Made by a program: the position numbers and the translations under genes | In this document: positions 33,826 to 42,055 of the stretch, one piece after another | How the letters are laid out: every line of letters begins with the position of its first letter | Position numbering within the stretch: position 1 is the stretch's first letter | The notes under the pieces: generated by a model | What the model saw: only the letters and a program-made list of their open reading frames with translations | What the model was told of the DNA's origin: nothing | Database searches by the model: none | DNA from: an uncultured Clostridia bacterium | GTDB lineage: Bacteria; Bacillota; Clostridia; Oscillospirales; Ruminococcaceae | NCBI GenBank assembly: GCA_947626755.1 | Contig: CANQTP010000018.1 | Coordinates: 1-43,081 of the forward strand | Direction of reading: 5' to 3' | Length of the DNA stretch: 43,081 nt

Positions 33826-34308
33826 ATGCTGAAAAATATTCTTAAAAGCAGTGACTGCGCTGCCTGCAGAATTTGCTGCGTTTTTGACAAATACGATATA
33901 TGGGAAACTCCCGTGCTGGTCGATGAATTAAAAAAACGCGTGTCGGAACGCTTTCCGCAGTTATCATTTGTAAAAAAGGGCGGCGGCTGGCTTTTCCGCA
34001 TGGAAGAATCGGAGGACGAGCTTTTTTACTGTCCCGCACTTGATAAAAATTCGGGCTGCACTTTGGGCGAGGATAAACCTTTCGACTGCAAGATATGGCC
34101 ATACAGGATCATGGAGCTTGGCGGCAGGCGGGTAATTTCAATTGCATCTATCTGTCCTACAATGTTTAAAAAGCCGCTTTCGGAATTGTGCGCCGAACTT
34201 GAAAAAAATGATCTTGCGGATAAAATTTTTGAATTTGCCGATTCTCACCCCGATATTGTAAAACAATATGAGGACGGTTACCCTGTTTTAAAAGTTGAAA
34301 AAACATAA
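33826..34308 (+). CDS. YkgJ-type cysteine-cluster protein
   Basis: A 160-residue protein of the YkgJ/UPF0153 family with a Cys cluster CAACRICC (Cys11, 14, 17, 18), and further Cys residues in YCPAL, GCTL, FDCKIW and ICPTMF. These probably bind Zn or an Fe-S cluster; the function is not known. RBS AAAGGAGA, 13 bp after mtnA. It is likely part of the mtnA transcript. The 200-bp stretch after it is very AT-rich. Confidence 0.8.
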   Translation: MLKNILKSSDCAACRICCVFDKYDIWETPVLVDELKKRVSERFPQLSFVKKGGGWLFRMEESEDELFYCPALDKNSGCTLGEDKPFDCKIWPYRIMELGGRRVISIASICPTMFKKPLSELCAELEKNDLADKIFEFADSHPDIVKQYEDGYPVLKVEKT

Positions 34309-34407
34309 TAAATCGAAAAAATGTTTTGTTTTTTAATTATTTTGAATTAAAAAAACGCATTTTTTCAGAAAAAAATCGATTTTTTCAAAAAAAATTTCAA
34401 ATAATTA

Positions 34408-34436
34408 TTGACAAGCGTTTTAAAATTGGTTATAAT
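34408..34436 (+). promoter_or_regulatory. consensus sigma-A promoter with AT-rich upstream tract
   Basis: Perfect -35 TTGACA (34408-34413), 17-bp spacer and -10 TATAAT (34431-34436). Immediately upstream, 34309-34407 holds A- and T-tracts that could act as an UP element, and a palindromic A/T hairpin (34370-34385, centre ATCGAT) that might also end the previous transcript. It should be one of the strongest promoters in the window. Confidence 0.85.
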
Positions 34437-34505
34437 GTTTTTAATGAATGTTTTATTCGTTATATTAATTTTTTGATTGTCATTAATTTAAGGAGGATAA
34501 TTTAT

Positions 34506-35546
34506 ATGGCAAAGAGAAAAATTGCTGCTGCGGAAATTTCAGAGACAGCTGTTGTTGAAACAACTCCTGTTGCCGAAGCAGTTGCTGAACCTTCAAAAAC
34601 CGAAGAAGTAAAGCCCGCTGAACCCGCTGTTACGGCTGAAGAGCCTGCTGCTAAGGAAGAAAAGCCCGCAGCAAGGCGCGGAAGAAAACCCGCTGCCGCT
34701 AAGGCTGAAAAGTCCGAAGCTAAAGCAGACAAGCCCGCAGCAAGACGCGGAAGAAAACCCGCTGCCGCTAAGGCTGAACCCCCCGAGGTTAAAGAAGATA
34801 AACCCGCTGTCGCTAAGGCTGAAAATTCTGAAGCAAAAGCTGAAAAGCCCGCTGCAAGGCGCGGAAGAAAACCCGCTGCCGCAAAGGCTGAAAAGCCTGA
34901 AGCAAAAGCCGAAAAGCCCGCAGCAAGACGCGGAAGAAAACCCGCTGCCGCAAAAGCTGAAATGCCCGAAGTCAAAGCAGATAAGCCCGCTGCAAAGCGC
35001 GGAAGAAAACCCGCTGCCGCTAAGGCTGAGCAGCCCGCAGTAAAAGCAGATAAGCCCGCTGCAAAGCGCGGAAGAAAGCCTGCTGCCGTAAAGACTGAAA
35101 GCGCTGCAAAGAAAACTGCTGCAAAGGCAGAGAAACCCGCAGCAAGACGCGGAAGAAAACCCGCTGCAGAGAAGGCTGCTCCCGAACAGACAACCAAGAG
35201 AAATACAAGGAAAAACGGGATTTCCTATGATGATGTTTTTGAAGCTGCAAAGAAGAAAGTTCTTGCTGCCGATATTACAAAGATAAAATATCCTATTGCT
35301 GTAAATGTTGAACTTACGGGTTCTGCAACAGGCGATTTCTACATCTTTATTGACGCTGATAATCAGAATGTTTCCGTTGAGCCTTATAAGTATAACGATT
35401 ATGATGTTAATTTCCGCGTTGATGCTGATGAATTCCTTGCTGTTATGACAGGCAAGAAGAATTTCTACACCGCTCTTGCGGAAGGCAATGTTAAGGTAAA
35501 CGGCATCACTACAAAGGCTATTCTCTTTATTGACGCTGCTTTCTGA
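34506..35546 (+). CDS. AT-hook-like repeat protein with SCP2-like C-terminus
   Basis: A 346-residue basic protein. The N-terminal two thirds (about 50-225) is an Ala/Lys/Pro-rich tail with seven RRGRKPAA or KRGRKPAA copies, a non-canonical AT-hook or histone-H1-like motif, so it probably binds DNA by charge. The C-terminal ~110 residues (from KNGISYDDVF) look like an SCP2 sterol-carrier fold, with FYIFIDADNQNVSVEPY, then DEFLAVMTGKKNFYTALAEGNVKVNG, the usual SCP2 ending. I started at 34506 (MAKRK) since AAGGAGG is eight bases before it; the longer reading from 34326 runs through AT-rich non-coding DNA. The pairing of a nucleoid-type tail with a lipid-binding fold is unusual. Confidence 0.8.
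   Translation: MAKRKIAAAEISETAVVETTPVAEAVAEPSKTEEVKPAEPAVTAEEPAAKEEKPAARRGRKPAAAKAEKSEAKADKPAARRGRKPAAAKAEPPEVKEDKPAVAKAENSEAKAEKPAARRGRKPAAAKAEKPEAKAEKPAARRGRKPAAAKAEMPEVKADKPAAKRGRKPAAAKAEQPAVKADKPAAKRGRKPAAVKTESAAKKTAAKAEKPAARRGRKPAAEKAAPEQTTKRNTRKNGISYDDVFEAAKKKVLAADITKIKYPIAVNVELTGSATGDFYIFIDADNQNVSVEPYKYNDYDVNFRVDADEFLAVMTGKKNFYTALAEGNVKVNGITTKAILFIDAAF
34661..35177 (+). repeat. coding repeats encoding the RGRKP motif
   Basis: A stretch of near-identical copies of about 70-80 bp, each encoding KPAA(R/K)RGRKPAA followed by a variable linker such as KAEKPEAK. One linker lacks the RRGRKP motif. Copies differ mostly at third bases. Such repeats can slip, so copy number may vary between strains. 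Confidence 0.85.
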
Positions 35547-35568
35547 TCCCGGATACACAAAAATAATT

Positions 35569-35599
35569 CGCCGCATAGTTTTTCTATGCGGCGTTTTTT
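35569..35599 (+). terminator. strong terminator after the AT-hook/SCP2 gene
   Basis: CGCCGCATAG (35569-35578) pairs with CTATGCGGCG (35584-35593) in a perfect 10-bp stem with a TTTTT loop, followed by six T. The downstream transferase gene begins only 13 bp later, with its RBS GGAG just beyond the T-tract, so it depends on read-through or a promoter not seen. Confidence 0.92.
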
Positions 35600-35611
35600 C
35601 GGAGTAAGATC

Positions 35612-36154
35612 ATGCTTTTATATACATTTTTAAATGAAAATGCCGATCATAACGAACAGCATAATGCAGCTTATGATCTGCTGTCCTGCGGACTTAAAAA
35701 AATTTACGGCATTTCGGAATATTCTGTTGAAGCAGGGGAACACGGAAAGCCGTATCTTGCGGAATATCCGAAAATACATTTTAATTTAAGTCACTGCAAA
35801 GGACTTGCCGTTTGCTGTATTTCTGACAGCACTGTCGGAGTTGATGCGGAATATATCCGCAGATATGATCCGAGAGTTATGAAAAGATTTTCCGAGGAAG
35901 AACGCCGTTTTATAGCCGATCCCGATAACAGCCGTGAAAACTTTTTCCGCATATGGACGCTTAAAGAAGCGGTGGGAAAATATTTCGGAACGGGCGTGCT
36001 GCCTGTTTTAAAGGAATATTCATTTGCTTTTGACGGGGAAAATATCCTTTGTGAAAAAGCAGGGGATATGGTTTTCACACAAAAATTACTGCATGAAAAA
36101 TGGCTTGTGAGCGTTTGTGCTCACAAGCCCGAGAATGAATTTGTTTTCGTGTGA
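35612..36154 (+). CDS. 4'-phosphopantetheinyl transferase
   Basis: Transfers the phosphopantetheine arm from CoA to a carrier protein. The 180-residue protein is of the small AcpS/Sfp-type family with NLSHCKGLAVCC, the Mg-binding pair Asp78 and Glu80 in VGVDAEYI, then FRIWTLKEAVGKYFGTG (115-127), with Glu119 and Lys123. It is shorter than Sfp (about 220) but has both motifs. The target could be ACP or a biosynthetic carrier; no polyketide or peptide synthase gene is nearby. Its start lies 13 bp after a strong terminator. Confidence 0.88.
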   Translation: MLLYTFLNENADHNEQHNAAYDLLSCGLKKIYGISEYSVEAGEHGKPYLAEYPKIHFNLSHCKGLAVCCISDSTVGVDAEYIRRYDPRVMKRFSEEERRFIADPDNSRENFFRIWTLKEAVGKYFGTGVLPVLKEYSFAFDGENILCEKAGDMVFTQKLLHEKWLVSVCAHKPENEFVFV

Positions 36155-36156
36155 TA

Positions 36157-36846
36157 TTAATAGAAACGTCTCTTGCTTCTTATAACTATAATTACAACTA
36201 CTACAATTACCGCTACGACAACAGTTGCAATAACAATGGGGATTATCGGGATCCCGCCGCCTTCTTCCTTTTCGGGAGCTGCTGTTGTTGCGGCAGTGGT
36301 CGCTTCTGTTGCGGGAGGATCGGTTATTTCGATCACTTCGGCGGTGGTCGTTTCTGTCGTGGTGGTAACTTCAACTACAGTACAATTTGTAATGGTAAGT
36401 TTGGTGACAGTCAGGGGAGTTCCCGTATCGCCTATGCAAAGGTTATCCACTGTGGAAAGATCGTCCGTGCCGTACACCTTTATCATTGTTTCGTAATCGA
36501 AATACGCATATGTGTTATCATACTCATAAGGCTCTATCTTTGCCCAGATCTGGGGATCGGCTGTAGTGTAGTTGAACAGGATAAGTTCTACAGGTGCTAT
36601 ATTCGGATTTGAAGGCTCGCCGTCAAGTTCAAATTCTACCTGAACTACAGTATCGGGAGTAATTCTTCCGCAGTCAAAATCGTTCTTGTCAAGGGTAAGC
36701 GACTGCTCCCATGCGCCGGAAGTGGATTTTACTTTATTAAGCGGCGATTCAAAATCTTCCGTTTCGGCAGAAACGCACAATGTCATTACTGCGGCGGACA
36801 CGCAAGCAACAGCCGCTGCAAGAGCTGCTTTTAATATGTTTTTCAT
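36157..36846 (-). CDS. Thr-rich surface protein with C-terminal membrane anchor
   Basis: A 229-residue exported protein: signal peptide (about 1-27, SAAVMTLCVSAE), a beta-rich domain (about 30-155) resembling the Ruminococcus carbohydrate-binding-like modules (PDTVVQVEFELDGEPSNP...GDTGTPLTVTKLTITN), a Thr/Ala/Pro spacer (about 160-190), a C-terminal transmembrane segment (about 197-220) and a basic tail RSKRR. It is anchored like a type I membrane protein, not by LPxTG. Binding to sugar is guesswork. The start at 36846 has AAGGAG, and the longer reading is not supported. Convergent with the transferase gene, with 2 bp between stops. Confidence 0.75.
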   Translation of the reverse strand: MKNILKAALAAAVACVSAAVMTLCVSAETEDFESPLNKVKSTSGAWEQSLTLDKNDFDCGRITPDTVVQVEFELDGEPSNPNIAPVELILFNYTTADPQIWAKIEPYEYDNTYAYFDYETMIKVYGTDDLSTVDNLCIGDTGTPLTVTKLTITNCTVVEVTTTTETTTAEVIEITDPPATEATTAATTAAPEKEEGGGIPIIPIVIATVVVAVIVVVVIIVIRSKRRFY

Positions 36847-36890
36847 AAGTATCTTCTCCTTACTATTGCAAAAATCAATATACACATATA

Positions 36891-36919
36891 ATTTTACTCC
36901 ATTTATGCCGATTTGTCAA
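36891..36919 (-). promoter_or_regulatory. sigma-A promoter of the surface protein gene
   Basis: On the minus strand: -35 TTGACA (36914-36919), 17-bp spacer, -10 TAAAAT (36891-36896). Start of transcription is expected about 40 bp before the ATG. Confidence 0.8.
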
Positions 36920-36988
36920 CAACATTAATAATTTTTAACATAAAGTACAAATTTATGCGCATCGAAAATGATTTCGTTCGTTAAAATG

Positions 36989-39325
36989 CTATCTGAGAAT
37001 GGAAGTTTTCTTCTTTTTCTCATCGTACAGGACGGTATCCGCCTGAGCAAGTATCTTGGAAAGTTCGATGTCCGTTCCGCATCTGAATGCGTAAACTCCG
37101 ACGCTCATTCGCACGATGTACGGCTTGTTGTGGCTCTTGTTGAAGCTTTCGGTAGCCGACTTGATCCTTGAACGCACAGCGGATATTATCTCTTCGCTGT
37201 TTCCGCCTTCCACCATTGCCAGAACGGAAAACTCATCGCCGCCGATACGTCCGATTATGTCGGAACTGCGGAAGGAGTCGCTCAGTATGCGGGCGGCATT
37301 TTTTATTGCAAAATCTCCGTCCTCATGACTGAAAGAATCGTTTATGGTCTTGAGACTGTCAAGGTCGGCAAAAATGACAAGAGCGTCCTTTCCCGCGTTT
37401 ATGGGAGAATATATCAGGCTGCTTGCCTGCGCGAAGAATCCGCGGCGGTTGTAAACTCCTGTAAGTTCGTCTACTTTGGAAATAGCGTCAAGCTGCAAGT
37501 TCTTTTCCTGTATCTGGATAAGTGTGTTTTCCAGTTCCAGACGGATAGTTTCCTTGTCCTGAATGAGCCTTAATATCTTCATAGCCGCGCAAAGCTGCGA
37601 GGAAAGGGCGTTCAGGTAATAGAAGTAGTCATACTCCAGTTCGCAGAGGAAAAGTCCGTAGTGATCCGCGTTCAGGAATATTGCGGAAAGAACCATTGTA
37701 ACACGTCTGTCCTTGGGGATATACTTATTGTTGAAAAGGCGTTTTATGGAAATTTCCTGCTCTGATGCAGGGAGAACTTTCATTTTATCGCCGTCATGAT
37801 ATGATTTAAGAAGGACTTTTGACGGCGGGGTCCATTTTTCGTTCTTTTTCAGGGTAACGGTATCGGGGAAAACGTAGATATAGCTGCTTCCGATGTTCAT
37901 TCGCATGAATTTGTCGCTTACCGAGCCGTAGCTCTCATCATCGTAGCTGTCGAAAAGCAGCATATCCTTGGTGATGGAATTTGACTGGAAGGTGAGAAAT
38001 TCTATATCGTCAATGTGTTTTTCGCTGTAGTTGACAGCAGCGCGCATGATTATCTTGTAAAGATTTACAAAAACGGCGGAAAGTTTTTTTCTGTCCTCAT
38101 CGTTTTCGAGTCCTGCATTGAATCTGCGGCTCAGATAGTCCACGACCGTGCATATTTTGTCGTGGTCTATGTATTTCATGGTCTCAAAGGAAAGCAGCTC
38201 TTCAAGTCCCGAGGAAATGAATTCGCCCGCTTCATCGGAATAGGTGATATTTCCTTTATTGTCCGAACTGAGATGTTTAAAAATGTTGTTCAGGTATGAA
38301 GTGAACAGTTCTCTTGTGTCGGACACAATGCCGCTGCTTTTGTAGTTTGCAAAAAGGTATTGTATCAGCGCGGAGACCGTCTGGCTGTCGGAGCGGCACC
38401 AGCAGTGATTGAAAACAAAAACATCATCGGAACTGTTGTCGGAAATATCCGCTCTGCAGCCGCAGGAACGCCTTTTTACCATTGACGAGCGCACAAGGCT
38501 GCTTGCAGCGTCAGATCCTGTTTTGATATTTTCACATTTTTTAACAGCGTCATATCCCAGTTCGGAAGCGTCCGCGCCTACAGTCGTAAGCGGGGGCATA
38601 AGAGCGGAGGCGACAGGAGAGTCGTCAAAGCCTGTTACCATAATGTCTTTGCCGGGTTCAATGCCGCGTTCCTGAAAAACTTCGTATGCGCCTGTTACCA
38701 TGGCATCATTTGCAAAACCTATGGCGTCAAGGTCGGGACAGCGGTCAAGAAGTTCCCTGACAACATCATGGCTGTATGGTGAGAAATTGCCGTAAACTAC
38801 GCGTTTTTCGTCATAAGCTATGCTGTTTTCTTCCAGAACGGAGCGGTAAACGCCGAGTCGCTCGTTGGCATCGTCATTGGTCTCGGGACCGCTGACAAAG
38901 CCTATTTTCTTGCAGTTATGCTCATTGATAAGGTGGTCTATGCATTCTCGGAGACCGCTTTTGTTATCGAAGCACACAGACGGATAGCCGTCGATCTCAC
39001 AAGCGATGGTAATTATAGGGATATTGCCGAAACTTTTGAGGAATTCTTTCTTTCTTTCGTATGAAATAGCGTTGCAGATAGTTCCTGCAAGGACAAGAAG
39101 AACGTCAATATCTTCCGGGAAAGCATATGAAAACAGGGTGTTGTACTGGTACTCATATTCTGTGCGCTTTTTATCGGCATATACGGCGTCTATATACCTG
39201 CCGGGAAAGATAAAAAGGTTGGCGTCTATTTCTTTTGCGCCGATGATAGCACCGCGGCAGACAGCGCTTGCGAAGTCATCATCAAGATGGCTTATCATAA
39301 GACCGATATTAAGCCGTTTTTTCAT
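36989..39325 (-). CDS. cytosolic PBP-like sensor fused to GGDEF
   Basis: A 778-residue diguanylate cyclase. The N-terminal ~300 residues are a type I periplasmic-binding-protein-like domain of the LacI/GalR effector type (NIGLMISHLDDDFASAVCRGA, CVDHLINEHNCKKIGFVSGP-like, then DAIGFANDAMVTGAYEVF and VTGFDDSPVA). There is no signal peptide, no DNA-binding head and no TM, so the sensor is cytosolic. A middle region (about 310-600) of unclear fold follows, ending in a helical coil, then a GGDEF domain (about 615-770) with intact RIGGDEFSVL. It probably couples a small ligand, perhaps a sugar, to cyclic-di-GMP. ATG with GGGGT upstream; own promoter at 39412. Confidence 0.88.
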   Translation of the reverse strand: MKKRLNIGLMISHLDDDFASAVCRGAIIGAKEIDANLFIFPGRYIDAVYADKKRTEYEYQYNTLFSYAFPEDIDVLLVLAGTICNAISYERKKEFLKSFGNIPIITIACEIDGYPSVCFDNKSGLRECIDHLINEHNCKKIGFVSGPETNDDANERLGVYRSVLEENSIAYDEKRVVYGNFSPYSHDVVRELLDRCPDLDAIGFANDAMVTGAYEVFQERGIEPGKDIMVTGFDDSPVASALMPPLTTVGADASELGYDAVKKCENIKTGSDAASSLVRSSMVKRRSCGCRADISDNSSDDVFVFNHCWCRSDSQTVSALIQYLFANYKSSGIVSDTRELFTSYLNNIFKHLSSDNKGNITYSDEAGEFISSGLEELLSFETMKYIDHDKICTVVDYLSRRFNAGLENDEDRKKLSAVFVNLYKIIMRAAVNYSEKHIDDIEFLTFQSNSITKDMLLFDSYDDESYGSVSDKFMRMNIGSSYIYVFPDTVTLKKNEKWTPPSKVLLKSYHDGDKMKVLPASEQEISIKRLFNNKYIPKDRRVTMVLSAIFLNADHYGLFLCELEYDYFYYLNALSSQLCAAMKILRLIQDKETIRLELENTLIQIQEKNLQLDAISKVDELTGVYNRRGFFAQASSLIYSPINAGKDALVIFADLDSLKTINDSFSHEDGDFAIKNAARILSDSFRSSDIIGRIGGDEFSVLAMVEGGNSEEIISAVRSRIKSATESFNKSHNKPYIVRMSVGVYAFRCGTDIELSKILAQADTVLYDEKKKKTSILR

Positions 39326-39411
39326 ATCTGACCCCTTCTTTTCTATGGATCCGCATATTGCAGATCCTGATATTCTGCCGAAAACATTCCTACAGAAATT
39401 TAGTTACAAAC

Positions 39412-39420
39412 ATTATAACA
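39412..39420 (-). promoter_or_regulatory. extended -10 promoter of the PBP-GGDEF gene
   Basis: On the minus strand TGTTATAAT (39412-39420) with no good -35. The leader (about 80 nt) contains an 8-bp hairpin with one wobble pair, GGATCCGC (39347-39354) and GCAGATCC (39360-39367), just before the RBS. Confidence 0.5.
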
Positions 39421-39506
39421 TATTTTGCAGCAGATTTAGCACCGTATATAATTACTAATTTGTTAATAAATCATAAACACTCATTCAAAAGCCATCTGCG
39501 GGGCAA

Positions 39507-39536
39507 GAAAAAAGGACTGCCGCAGCAGTCCTTTTA
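39507..39536 (-). terminator. terminator after the amino acid-binding protein gene
   Basis: AAAGGACTGC (39511-39520) pairs with GCAGTCCTTT (39525-39534) across a CGCA loop; a T-rich tail follows on the minus strand. It stands within 10 bp of the stop of the binding protein gene, and ends that transcript before the PBP-GGDEF gene. Confidence 0.93.
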
Positions 39537-39544
39537 ATCTATAT

Positions 39545-40423
39545 TCAGATCCTTCCGCCTTCGACTACAAGATTTTCCTTGTCCACCGCGTCACCGTAAA
39601 CCGAAGCAAGTGTCGCGTCATAGTCGGCATGGAAAAAGTTTTCGTCCGCAAGTGTGACGATCTCGTCATTTATCCAGTTGAGAAGCGATTCATTGCCCTT
39701 GGAAACGGCAGGAGCAATAGTGTCAATGCTTCCCAGCGACTCGATCCCTACGGTAAATCCGGGATTCTGCATTGCCCATGCGAGAACTTCCGTGTTGTCG
39801 GTGGAGAATGCATCGCCGCGTCCGTCCTGAAGTGCGGAATAAGCCTCGTTGTATTCGTCAAACTTTACAAGTTCCACATCGGGATAATTGTCTGTGAAGT
39901 ATGTTTCTGCTGTTGTTCCCTTGACTACTATGAGCTTCTTGCCCGCAAGTTCCTCTTCGGAAGCTATTACCGCGCTGTCGGGAGAAACAACGCCAAGGGC
40001 AACTTTCATGTAGGGAAGTGCGAAATCAACCTTTTCGGCGCGTTCGCCTGTTACGGTGAAGTTTGCAAGAATGATGTCAACTTTGCCTGTTTCCAGAAAT
40101 TCCACGCGGCTTGCGGCTTCAACGGGGACAAGTTCAAGCTCCGTGCCCAGATCTTCCGCAAGGCGCTTTGCAAAGTAGATGTCGTAGCCCTGATATTCGC
40201 CGTTGTTGTCAATGTAGCCGAATGGGTTCTTGTCGGAGAAAACGCCTATTGTAAGCTTTCCCGAGGACTTGATGTCATCAAGCGTTCTGTAAATTGCCGT
40301 TCCGCCGTTTGCAGCATCGGTGTTTTCCGAAGCGGTATCGCCGCCGTTCCCGCCGCAGGCTGCAAAGCTAAGTGTCATTGCCGCAGCGGCTATAGCGGAA
40401 ATTATCCTTCTGATGTTTTTCAT
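39545..40423 (-). CDS. amino acid ABC transporter substrate-binding lipoprotein
   Basis: A 292-residue extracellular binding lipoprotein (SBP family 3): signal with lipobox SFAAC (Cys23), a Gly/Asn-rich linker, and a binding domain starting KLTIGVFSDKNPFGYID, with YQGYDIYFAKRLAEDLG, ILANFTVTGERAEKVDFALPYM and ADENFFHADYD. These are typical of polar amino acid binding (such as Gln, Glu, cystine or Arg); the exact substrate is open. It has its own strong promoter, and is separated from the other transporter genes by 193 bp, so it can be made in excess over the membrane complex. Confidence 0.93.
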   Translation of the reverse strand: MKNIRRIISAIAAAAMTLSFAACGGNGGDTASENTDAANGGTAIYRTLDDIKSSGKLTIGVFSDKNPFGYIDNNGEYQGYDIYFAKRLAEDLGTELELVPVEAASRVEFLETGKVDIILANFTVTGERAEKVDFALPYMKVALGVVSPDSAVIASEEELAGKKLIVVKGTTAETYFTDNYPDVELVKFDEYNEAYSALQDGRGDAFSTDNTEVLAWAMQNPGFTVGIESLGSIDTIAPAVSKGNESLLNWINDEIVTLADENFFHADYDATLASVYGDAVDKENLVVEGGRI

Positions 40424-40504
40424 AAATATTACTCCTTATATTTAAAAATTATTTTCGGACAGGAATTAAAAAGCTTATCCATAAAACCTATCTGACATAT
40501 AGAT

Positions 40505-40533
40505 ATTATACTCTCCAAGTTAATTTTTGTCAA
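40505..40533 (-). promoter_or_regulatory. sigma-A promoter of the binding protein gene
   Basis: On the minus strand: perfect -35 TTGACA (40528-40533), 17-bp spacer, perfect -10 TATAAT (40505-40510). The leader of about 75 nt contains no riboswitch that I recognise. Confidence 0.88.
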
Positions 40534-40616
40534 TAGGAATTTCCAAATTTTTTATTTTCGTATGAAAATTCAAAAACATGGCGTTTAAAATGTGGAATAT
40601 TGTGGTTTTTGATGAT

Positions 40617-41366
40617 TTATCTTGAATAGGAAAATGTGCTGAGGAAACGCCTTGCGCGCTCGGTGTCGGGGTCTTTGAAGAACTTTTCCGGGGGATTTTC
40701 CTCCACTATCACACCGCCGTCCATGAGGATCACGCGGTTTGCGGCGGCTTCCGCGAATGCCATTTCGTGGGTGACGATTATCATGGTGGAACCGTTCTTT
40801 GCAAGGTCGAGAACGACATTCAGGACTTCGTGTACCATCTCGGGGTCAAGAGCGGCTGTTATCTCGTCTAAAAGCATTATGTCGGGACGCACCACAAGAC
40901 TGCGGACAATTGCCGCACGCTGCTGCTGTCCTCCCGAAAGCTGTGACGGGTAGGACTTTGCCTTGTCGCCGAGACCTACTCTTTCAAGAAGCGCCATGGC
41001 TTCCTGCTTTACCTCGTCTTTGGCGCGTTTCTGGACTTTCAGCGGGGCGAGCATAACATTGTCAAGCACTGTCATATGCGGAAAAAGTCCGTAATCCTGA
41101 AACACCATGCCGATCTTCTGGCGAATTTTGTAAAGGCTTCTTTTGCCGTACTCAACGGGTTCGCCGTGGAGAAGCACAGAGCCTTCCTGTATAGGTTCAA
41201 GACCGTTCAGACAGCGCAGGAGCGTGCTTTTTCCGCAGCCTGACGGACCTATCAGCACGACTGTTTCGCCTTTTCTGACGGTCAGATCTATGCCGTTTAT
41301 GATAACGTTTTCCCCGAAAGATTTTTTCAGACCCTTTACTTCGATAACTACATCTTCGTTATCCAT
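40617..41366 (-). CDS. amino acid ABC transporter ATP-binding protein
   Basis: The 249-residue ATPase of a polar amino acid importer (GlnQ type). Walker A GPSGCGKST (40-48), Q-loop in VFQDYGLFPHM, signature LSGGQQQR, Walker B IMLLDEITAALDPE, and the switch His in VTHEMAFAEAAA. All are intact. It starts 20 bp after the second permease gene with a GAGGGAG RBS, in one operon with both permeases. Confidence 0.96.
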   Translation of the reverse strand: MDNEDVVIEVKGLKKSFGENVIINGIDLTVRKGETVVLIGPSGCGKSTLLRCLNGLEPIQEGSVLLHGEPVEYGKRSLYKIRQKIGMVFQDYGLFPHMTVLDNVMLAPLKVQKRAKDEVKQEAMALLERVGLGDKAKSYPSQLSGGQQQRAAIVRSLVVRPDIMLLDEITAALDPEMVHEVLNVVLDLAKNGSTMIIVTHEMAFAEAAANRVILMDGGVIVEENPPEKFFKDPDTERARRFLSTFSYSR

Positions 41367-41386
41367 GAAACACTCTCCCTCCTGTA

Positions 41387-42055
41387 TTATTTAAAACGGT
41401 CTGCCAGCTTTTTGGAAAATACCGACAGCGGGAAACATATTATAAAGTACATCAGGAATATTGCCGCGTAGACCCAGACAGCCGCATCGGGGGCGTCGTA
41501 ACGGTTTGCGTCAATTATCTGTTTCCCGACTTTCAGGACTTCTGTCACGCCGATGAGAGACACCAGCGCGGTGGTTTTTATCATTCTTGTGGATAAATTT
41601 ATGATATTAGGCGTAAGCCTGCGGATCGTCTGGGGAAGTATCACATATATGTAAAGCTGCGCTTTTCCCAATCCGAGTGCAAGACCCGATTCGTACTGAT
41701 GTTTCGGAATGGAAACGAATGCGCCGCGGACTAAGTCTCCCGTTTCCGCCGCGCCCCATATGGTGAAAACTATCACCGCCGCAGTCTCTCCCGAAAGATT
41801 GACTCCCGTGGAACGCGTAAGCCCGAAAAACACGATAAACAGCCACACAAGCTGGGGCATTATCCTTACAATTTCAAGATAGACCTTGCAGACGGCTTTT
41901 ACCGCCTTGTTTTTTACGGTCATTGCCGCGCCCAGAAGTATTCCCAGCACAAGGGAAAGGGCAATGGAAATAAGCGAGATCCGCAATGTTACCCACAGAC
42001 CGCTCAAAAGCCGCAGGAAGTTGTTCCCCGCGAAAAGAACTTCATATCCCCGCAC
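41387..42055 (-). CDS. amino acid ABC transporter permease
   Basis: A 222-residue membrane protein with about five helices and the coupling-helix motif GAAETGDLVRGAFVSIPKHQYESGLALGLG of HisM/GlnP permeases. The start is GTG (42053-42055), supported by AAAGGAGG seven bases upstream. It overlaps the end of the first permease gene by 14 bp, which indicates coupled translation. With the other permease it should form a heterodimeric channel. Confidence 0.94.
   Translation of the reverse strand: MRGYEVLFAGNNFLRLLSGLWVTLRISLISIALSLVLGILLGAAMTVKNKAVKAVCKVYLEIVRIMPQLVWLFIVFFGLTRSTGVNLSGETAAVIVFTIWGAAETGDLVRGAFVSIPKHQYESGLALGLGKAQLYIYVILPQTIRRLTPNIINLSTRMIKTTALVSLIGVTEVLKVGKQIIDANRYDAPDAAVWVYAAIFLMYFIICFPLSVFSKKLADRFK

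Noticed and set aside
34502-35576. Long minus-strand open frames of 231 and 327 codons across the RGRKP repeat region
   Set aside because: They are mirror images of a repetitive coding sequence. They give low-complexity Ala/Phe/Ser/Gly-rich translations with no RBS, while the plus frame has a perfect promoter, RBS and terminator.
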